Origin: Alcanivorax sp.
Lineage (GTDB): Bacteria > Pseudomonadota > Gammaproteobacteria > Pseudomonadales > Alcanivoracaceae
DNA length: 9,285 bases
Assembly: GCA_007135015.1 (NCBI GenBank)
Contig: SLJS01000132.1
Location: 1-9,285, forward strand
Direction: 5' to 3'
Part shown: positions 6,142 through 9,285 of the stretch, one piece after another
How the letters are laid out: the number at the start of each line of letters is the position of its first letter
Position numbering within the stretch: position 1 is the stretch's first letter
Made by a program: the position numbers and the translations under genes
The notes under the pieces: generated by a model
What the model saw: the letters and a program-made list of their open reading frames with translations, nothing else
Database searches by the model: none
What the model was told of the DNA's origin: nothing

Positions 6142-6171
6142 CTGGGGGCAACAGCCCACTGGGGGTAGGTT

Positions 6172-6546
6172 ATGGCGTTGACCAAGTCCGAGTTGATAGA
6201 GCGGATTGCCGCCCGGCAGACCCAGCTCTCGTCCAAGGACGTGGAACTGGCGGTCAAGACGCTCATCGAGGAGATGGCGGATAACCTGGCCAATGGCGGG
6301 CGGATCGAGATCCGTGGTTTCGGCAGCTTTTCCCTTCATTTCCGCGCTCCGCGGGTGGGAAGAAACCCGAAGACCGGAGCTTCCGTGGAACTGCACGGCA
6401 AGTATGTGCCCCATTTCAAGCCCGGCAAGGAGCTGCGCGAACGGGTGAATGCCGCCATGCACAGGGAGAAGGGCGGTGATGAAGGCAAGAGTGACAAGCA
6501 GAGGGAGAGCGCCCGCTCGCCCAGTGCCTCGGCCGGAATGCTCTGA
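6172..6546 (+). CDS. ihfB: Integration host factor beta subunit, with C-terminal extension
   Basis: The beta subunit of the IHF heterodimer, a nucleoid protein that bends DNA by about 160 degrees at specific sites and assists recombination, sigma54 promoters and replication. Residues 2-93 align along the full E. coli protein from memory. TKSELIERIA (4-13) begins the helical dimer domain. RIEIRGFGSF (44-53) and the arm segment APRVGRNPKTG (59-69), with the intercalating proline P66, are intact. GKYVPHFKPGKELRERVN (76-93) ends the core. IHF beta is normally about 94 residues; this one has 124, with a roughly 30-residue polar tail (94-124) rich in Lys, Glu, Ser, Arg and Gly that looks disordered. 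The ATG follows GGGGG (6161-6165) at six bases. An internal rpsA promoter is likely to feed it. Confidence 0.96.
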   Translation: MALTKSELIERIAARQTQLSSKDVELAVKTLIEEMADNLANGGRIEIRGFGSFSLHFRAPRVGRNPKTGASVELHGKYVPHFKPGKELRERVNAAMHREKGGDEGKSDKQRESARSPSASAGML

Positions 6547-6564
6547 TGTTGTGCGGAGCGCGCC

Positions 6565-6810
6565 ATGCGCTTGCTGAGTAACCTGTTCCTGTTCCTGTTT
6601 GTCGTAGCCGTCTTCCTGGCCGGATTGTTGTTTCTGCTGGGCAATCCGGACCCTGTCACCCTGGAACTGTTCATTACCGACTGGCAGCCCTCGGCCGCCC
6701 TGGGCCAGATGCTGCTTGCCTTTCTCTTCGGGGGGCTTCTCGTCGGAGTCATCATGGGGTTCCTGGCCGCCGGTGTCGTGCGTCGGCGCAGGGGAAGGGG
6801 AGCCCGCTGA
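6565..6810 (+). CDS. lapA: LapA-domain inner-membrane protein (YciS family)
   Basis: An 81-residue membrane protein of the LapA (DUF1049) family, the partner of LapB in lipopolysaccharide assembly. Two hydrophobic helices are visible (about 5-25 and 46-70). Between them is the family signature GNPDPVTLELF (26-36), comparable to the short periplasmic strand of E. coli YciS, and a strongly basic end (RRRRGRGAR, 73-81) that by the positive-inside rule is cytoplasmic. The E. coli protein is about 102 residues and has a longer helical cytoplasmic tail, which is largely absent here. GGAG at 6555-6558 lies six bases before the ATG. The stop codon shares one base with the lapB start (TGATG), so the two are translationally coupled. 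Confidence 0.88.
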   Translation: MRLLSNLFLFLFVVAVFLAGLLFLLGNPDPVTLELFITDWQPSAALGQMLLAFLFGGLLVGVIMGFLAAGVVRRRRGRGAR

Positions 6811-7985
6811 TGTCCGGCGGTTTCTGGTCCCTCGCGTTTCTGTTCATCGCCGTGGCGGTGGGCTTCCTGCTGGGACGGCTGGACGGGCGCCGTCGCCAGC
6901 GCCGCAGGTTGCTGAACCTGTCACGGAACTACGCCCAGGGGCTGGATTTTCTCCTCGGCGAACAGCACGACCGGGCCATCGAAACCTTCGTGCGCAATCT
7001 GGAAATCAATGAGCACACCTATGAAACCCATCTGGCACTGGGCCGGATGTTCCGCAAGCGCGGAGAGCTCGACCGCGCAACCTCCCTTCACCAGAATCTG
7101 CTCGACAGCCCCCGTCTGCCGGACGAATTCAAGGAAGACGTGCAACTGGAACTGGCCCGGGATTTTCTCGCCGCCGGGGTGCTGGACCGGGCGGAGACCA
7201 TTTTCCAGGATATGGTCGACGGAGAAAGCCGTCATGCCGAGGCAGCCATGCGGCACCTGATGGCCATCTTCGAGGCGGAGAAGGACTGGCACAGCGCCAT
7301 GGCCGTGGGCGAGAAACTGTTGCTCAGGGACCACAGCGTAGCCTCCACGCTCGCCCACTACTGCTGTGAGCTTGCCGAACGCCTGGATTACCACACTGAA
7401 GCCAACGCGGCCCGTCGGCTGCTGCGCCGGGCGCTGTCGTTCGATGAGGGCTGCGTCCGCGCCAGTCTTCTGCAGGGGCGGCTTGAGCTGGCCCGGGGGA
7501 ATCCGGACACCGCGCTGCGCGCGTTCAAGCGAATCCGCGGGCAGGACCCGGAGTTCTTTGACGAGGTGCTTGATGACCTGGAGGAATGCTATCGCCAGCT
7601 CGGTCGGGAAGAGGAACTGGTGAACTTCCTGCTGGAATGCTGCGGCGAGCATCCGTCCACGCCGCTGGTGCTCAAGCTTTCCGCACGATTGCGCGAACGG
7701 GTGGGCGAGGAGGAAGCCGCGGAACTCGTTACCCGTTACATGCAGCATCATCCCACGGTGCGAGGGCTGCGCGAGATGGTGGAGCTGAGCATGCGCCGCA
7801 ACCAGGACACGGATCACGAGCAGCTGGGCATCCTTCGCCGGCTCAGTGACCGGCTGCTTGCCGGCGAGATCCAGTACCAGTGTCATCGTTGCGGGTTCGA
7901 GGCCCGTTCACTGCACTGGCAATGCCCCGGCTGCAAGGGCTGGGGCACCATTCGCCGCAACCCGGAAGAGGGCACCCCGGCCTGA
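6810..7985 (+). CDS. lapB: LapB, TPR regulator of lipopolysaccharide synthesis (YciM)
   Basis: A 391-residue inner-membrane protein (389 in E. coli) that acts on the cytoplasmic side. LapB promotes FtsH-dependent breakdown of LpxC and so balances lipopolysaccharide against phospholipid; it also helps assemble LPS enzymes. An N-terminal membrane anchor (5-22) is followed by a basic stretch (RRRQRRR, 27-33), then about 300 residues of tetratricopeptide-like helix pairs (for example around 40-70, 72-100, 110-140, 213-242). The C-terminal rubredoxin-like zinc module has C358/C361 (CHRC) and C372/C375 (CPGC), all four ligands present. The start shares one base with the lapA stop, and the stop shares one base with the pyrF start, so the three genes form a tight translational unit. 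Confidence 0.95.
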   Translation: MSGGFWSLAFLFIAVAVGFLLGRLDGRRRQRRRLLNLSRNYAQGLDFLLGEQHDRAIETFVRNLEINEHTYETHLALGRMFRKRGELDRATSLHQNLLDSPRLPDEFKEDVQLELARDFLAAGVLDRAETIFQDMVDGESRHAEAAMRHLMAIFEAEKDWHSAMAVGEKLLLRDHSVASTLAHYCCELAERLDYHTEANAARRLLRRALSFDEGCVRASLLQGRLELARGNPDTALRAFKRIRGQDPEFFDEVLDDLEECYRQLGREEELVNFLLECCGEHPSTPLVLKLSARLRERVGEEEAAELVTRYMQHHPTVRGLREMVELSMRRNQDTDHEQLGILRRLSDRLLAGEIQYQCHRCGFEARSLHWQCPGCKGWGTIRRNPEEGTPA

Positions 7986-8689
7986 TGGAAGCGAAATCGC
8001 CCCTGATCATCGCACTGGATTACCCGGATGCCGCCGGCGCGCTGGAGATGGCTGGGCGGCTGGACCCGGGCAAGGTCCGGGTCAAGGTGGGCAAGGAGCT
8101 GTTCACCGCCGCCGGTCCGGCGGTGGTGGAGGCGCTGGTGGAGCGGGGGTTTCAGGTTTTCCTGGACCTGAAGTTTCACGACATTCCCAACACCGTGGCC
8201 GCCGCGCTGCGCTCCGCCGCCGCACTGGGCGTGTGGATGGTCAATGTTCATGCCGCCGGCGGCCCCGCCATGCTTGCCGCCTCGGCCGCGGCCCTTCGGG
8301 ACCTGCCGCGGCGACCGCTGCTGGTGGCCGTTACCGTGCTGACCAGCATGGATGCGGATGAACTCGCGCAGACCGGCGTGCAGGGCACGCCGGAAGAGCA
8401 GGTCCGGCGTCTGGCCCGGCTTGCCCGGCAGGCGGGGCTCGACGGGGTGGTCTGTTCCGCCCGGGAAGCCTCCGGCCTGCGCGGGGAGTTCGGCAGGGAC
8501 TTCTCCCTGGTCACGCCCGGTATCCGCCCCGCCGGCAGTGACCAGCAGGATCAGAAACGGGTGGTTACCCCGAGGGACGCCCGGGAGCTGGGCGTGGACT
8601 ACATGGTGGTCGGCCGCCCGGTCACGGGTGCGCCCGATCCTGCCGCTGCAGTGGACGAAATCCTACAGGACCTTTCGGCTTCTTCCTGA
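7985..8689 (+). CDS. pyrF: Orotidine 5'-phosphate decarboxylase
   Basis: A 234-residue TIM-barrel enzyme that decarboxylates OMP to UMP, the last step of de novo pyrimidine synthesis, in the cytosol. The catalytic set is complete: D12 (LDYP), K34 (VKVGKELF) and the DLKFHD motif with D61, K63 and D66. Phosphate and ring contacts lie in VNVHAAGG (86-93), TPGIRPAGSDQQDQKRV (177-193) and VGRPVTGAPDP (209-219). An upstream GTG (7880) is in frame but would add 35 residues inside the LapB zinc-domain codons. The ATG at 7985, overlapping the lapB stop as TGATG and beginning close to the barrel's first strand, fits the family. The ribosome site (GAGGG, 7968-7972) is rather distant, which favours coupling to lapB translation. 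Length and motifs match the gammaproteobacterial form. Confidence 0.96.
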   Translation: MEAKSPLIIALDYPDAAGALEMAGRLDPGKVRVKVGKELFTAAGPAVVEALVERGFQVFLDLKFHDIPNTVAAALRSAAALGVWMVNVHAAGGPAMLAASAAALRDLPRRPLLVAVTVLTSMDADELAQTGVQGTPEEQVRRLARLARQAGLDGVVCSAREASGLRGEFGRDFSLVTPGIRPAGSDQQDQKRVVTPRDARELGVDYMVVGRPVTGAPDPAAAVDEILQDLSASS

Positions 8690-8778
8690 GCATTTTACCG
8701 GGCCCGGCTTACAGCAACACGCTGTACGCCCCGTTATGCTGGGCACTCCCTTTTCGAGAAAAAGCAAAGGAGCTGCTT
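8690..8778 (+). promoter_or_regulatory. pyrF-comEA intergenic region with inverted repeat
   Basis: This 89-bp gap holds a perfect inverted repeat, TACAGC-N5-GCTGTA (8710-8726), which could be a small operator or a weak hairpin. A TATGCT (8735-8740) could be a -10, but no good -35 sits at the right distance. A short GC palindrome (8698-8707) has no loop and no T-run, so no clear terminator for pyrF is seen. AAAGGAG (8766-8772), six bases before the ATG, is a strong ribosome site for the next gene. Confidence 0.4.
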
Positions 8779-9078
8779 ATGAGTTCACGTATTTCCAGCA
8801 TGCTGAAGGCCCTGGTGCTTGCACTGACACTGGGCTTCCTTTCCGGGCCGGCGCTGGCGGAGCCCGGCATTGATGCGCACCCGGTGGTGAACATCAACCA
8901 GGCGGGCGAGGAGGAACTCGCCGAGGCACTGGACGGCGTGGGGTCGGTGACCGCGAAAGCCATCGTGGAATACCGCCGGGAGAACGGCGCTTTCGATTCC
9001 CCGGAAGCACTCGGGCAGGTTGCTGGCGTGGGCCCGGCAACCATTGAGAACAATCGCGAGCGAATCCGCACCGACTAA
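8779..9078 (+). CDS. Exported ComEA-like helix-hairpin-helix protein
   Basis: A 99-residue protein with an N-terminal signal peptide: basic start (SSRISSMLK), hydrophobic core (about 11-22) and an ALA cleavage motif before residue 28. The mature part of about 72 residues opens with VNINQAGEEEL (37-47), the typical entry to the ComEA-type tandem helix-hairpin-helix domain. Its two hairpins are LDGVGSVTAKAI (51-62) and VAGVGPATIENN (80-91). The fold binds DNA without sequence specificity. Related small periplasmic proteins in Gammaproteobacteria (ComEA of Vibrio, PilA-independent paralogues) pull incoming DNA through the outer membrane during transformation, so that role is plausible but not shown here. 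A start with strong AAAGGAG and its own upstream gap suggest separate expression from pyrF. No other competence gene is in view. Confidence 0.85.
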   Translation: MSSRISSMLKALVLALTLGFLSGPALAEPGIDAHPVVNINQAGEEELAEALDGVGSVTAKAIVEYRRENGAFDSPEALGQVAGVGPATIENNRERIRTD

Positions 9079-9113
9079 CCGCAAGCCTTCCCGATGATCC
9101 CGCCCCTCTCTCT

Positions 9114-9130
9114 GGAGGGTGTCACAAAAG
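9114..9130. repeat. Short interspersed repeat, copy 1
   Basis: GGAGGGTGTCACAAAAG is repeated at 9235-9251 with 15 of 17 bases identical. Each copy is preceded by a C/T-rich tract and followed by a C/T-G/A hairpin, so the pair looks like two units of a dispersed intergenic element. Confidence 0.7.
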
Positions 9131-9155
9131 GTCTTTTGGGCCGAAAAAGAAAGCT

Positions 9156-9205
9156 CCCTCCCCTGAGAAGGGGAGGGCCGGGGTGGGGGCGCGGCGAAGC
9201 CGCGC
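9156..9205. repeat. REP-like hairpin cluster downstream of comEA
   Basis: Two perfect inverted repeats stand side by side. CCCTCCCC (9156-9163) pairs with GGGGAGGG (9170-9177) across TGAGAA. GCGCGGC (9189-9195) pairs with GCCGCGC (9199-9205) across GAA. A GGGGTGGGGG tract lies between them. This composition is common in short dispersed repeats of high-GC Proteobacteria. No T-run follows, so a terminator role for the gene upstream is uncertain. Confidence 0.6.
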
Positions 9206-9234
9206 AAGGCCGCCTCCATACCTCCCCCCCCCTC

Positions 9235-9251
9235 GGAGGGTGTCGTAAAAG
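9235..9251. repeat. Short interspersed repeat, copy 2
   Basis: GGAGGGTGTCGTAAAAG is the second copy of the 17-bp motif at 9114-9130. It is preceded by a run of nine C (9224-9232), a probable slippage site. Confidence 0.7.
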
Positions 9252-9285
9252 CCCCTCTCCCCTCGTGGGAGAGGGGTTGGGGAGA
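9252..9285. repeat. REP-like hairpin at the right edge
   Basis: A perfect 10-bp stem, CCCCTCTCCC (9252-9261) with GGGAGAGGGG (9267-9276), closes on CTCGT and is followed by TTGGGGAGA to the window end. It resembles the hairpin at 9156-9177 in base pattern and is probably the same element family. The element continues beyond the window. No gene is seen in 9079-9285. Confidence 0.6.

Noticed and set aside
4446..6293. A 615-codon minus-strand frame opposite rpsA and ihfB
   Set aside because: It is the complement of the repeated S1 domains. Its apparent internal repeats and periodicity simply mirror rpsA.
7880..7984. N-terminal extension of PyrF from GTG 7880
   Set aside because: The extra 35 residues are out-of-frame reading of the LapB zinc domain. 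The ATG at 7985 gives the family length and couples to lapB.
201..9078. A new defence, toxin or mobile system
   Set aside because: All sizeable genes belong to a conserved chromosomal housekeeping string; no transposase, integrase, nuclease-effector or toxin-antitoxin pair is visible on either strand.
9125..9138. CAAAAGGTCTTTTG as a terminator for comEA
   Set aside because: The stem is only six weak pairs with a GT loop and no U-tract after it; it seems to be part of the repeat unit.

Overview
The window is high in G+C (about two thirds by eye) and carries a conserved housekeeping gene string on the + strand. The order is hisC, a fused tyrA-aroA, cmk, rpsA, ihfB, lapA, lapB, pyrF and a small secreted ComEA-like helix-hairpin-helix protein. 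This order, with TyrA fused to the shikimate enzyme AroA and the whole set leading into rpsA-ihfB-lapAB-pyrF, is typical of Gammaproteobacteria. The same supraoperon is known in Pseudomonas, where serC and pheA precede hisC. I cannot name the genus. The protein sequences and the G/C-rich inverted repeats would suit a purple-sulfur or Ectothiorhodospira-like lineage, but that is a guess.

Layout: positions 1-96 hold a purine-rich 14-bp tandem repeat, followed by about 100 bp with no clear gene. Positions 201-4293 hold the aromatic amino-acid block and cmk. HisC, TyrA and AroA act in or next to the shikimate-to-tyrosine/phenylalanine route. Cmk supplies CDP and starts with a 4-nt overlap on aroA. 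Positions 4294-4451 form a structured leader in front of rpsA. rpsA (six S1 domains) and ihfB are separated by a strong GC hairpin. lapA, lapB and pyrF are tightly coupled by 1-nt TGATG overlaps. LapA and LapB are inner-membrane proteins that control lipopolysaccharide assembly, and PyrF makes UMP. After an 89-bp gap comes the exported ComEA-like protein. The last 200 bp contain a pair of short related repeats and several perfect G/C-rich hairpins.

No new multi-gene system is visible, and every sizeable gene belongs to a known family. The observations worth following are regulatory or structural. They are: a perfect match to the IHF consensus overlapping the -35 element of a candidate ihfB promoter inside rpsA, in a stretch with a sharp codon-use anomaly; the rpsA leader, with a GGA-loop hairpin and a strongly Shine-Dalgarno-led small ORF running over the rpsA start; the array of Shine-Dalgarno-like repeats before hisC; the TTG start of tyrA-aroA, which one A deletion would turn into an ATG start; and a roughly 30-residue extra tail on IHF beta.
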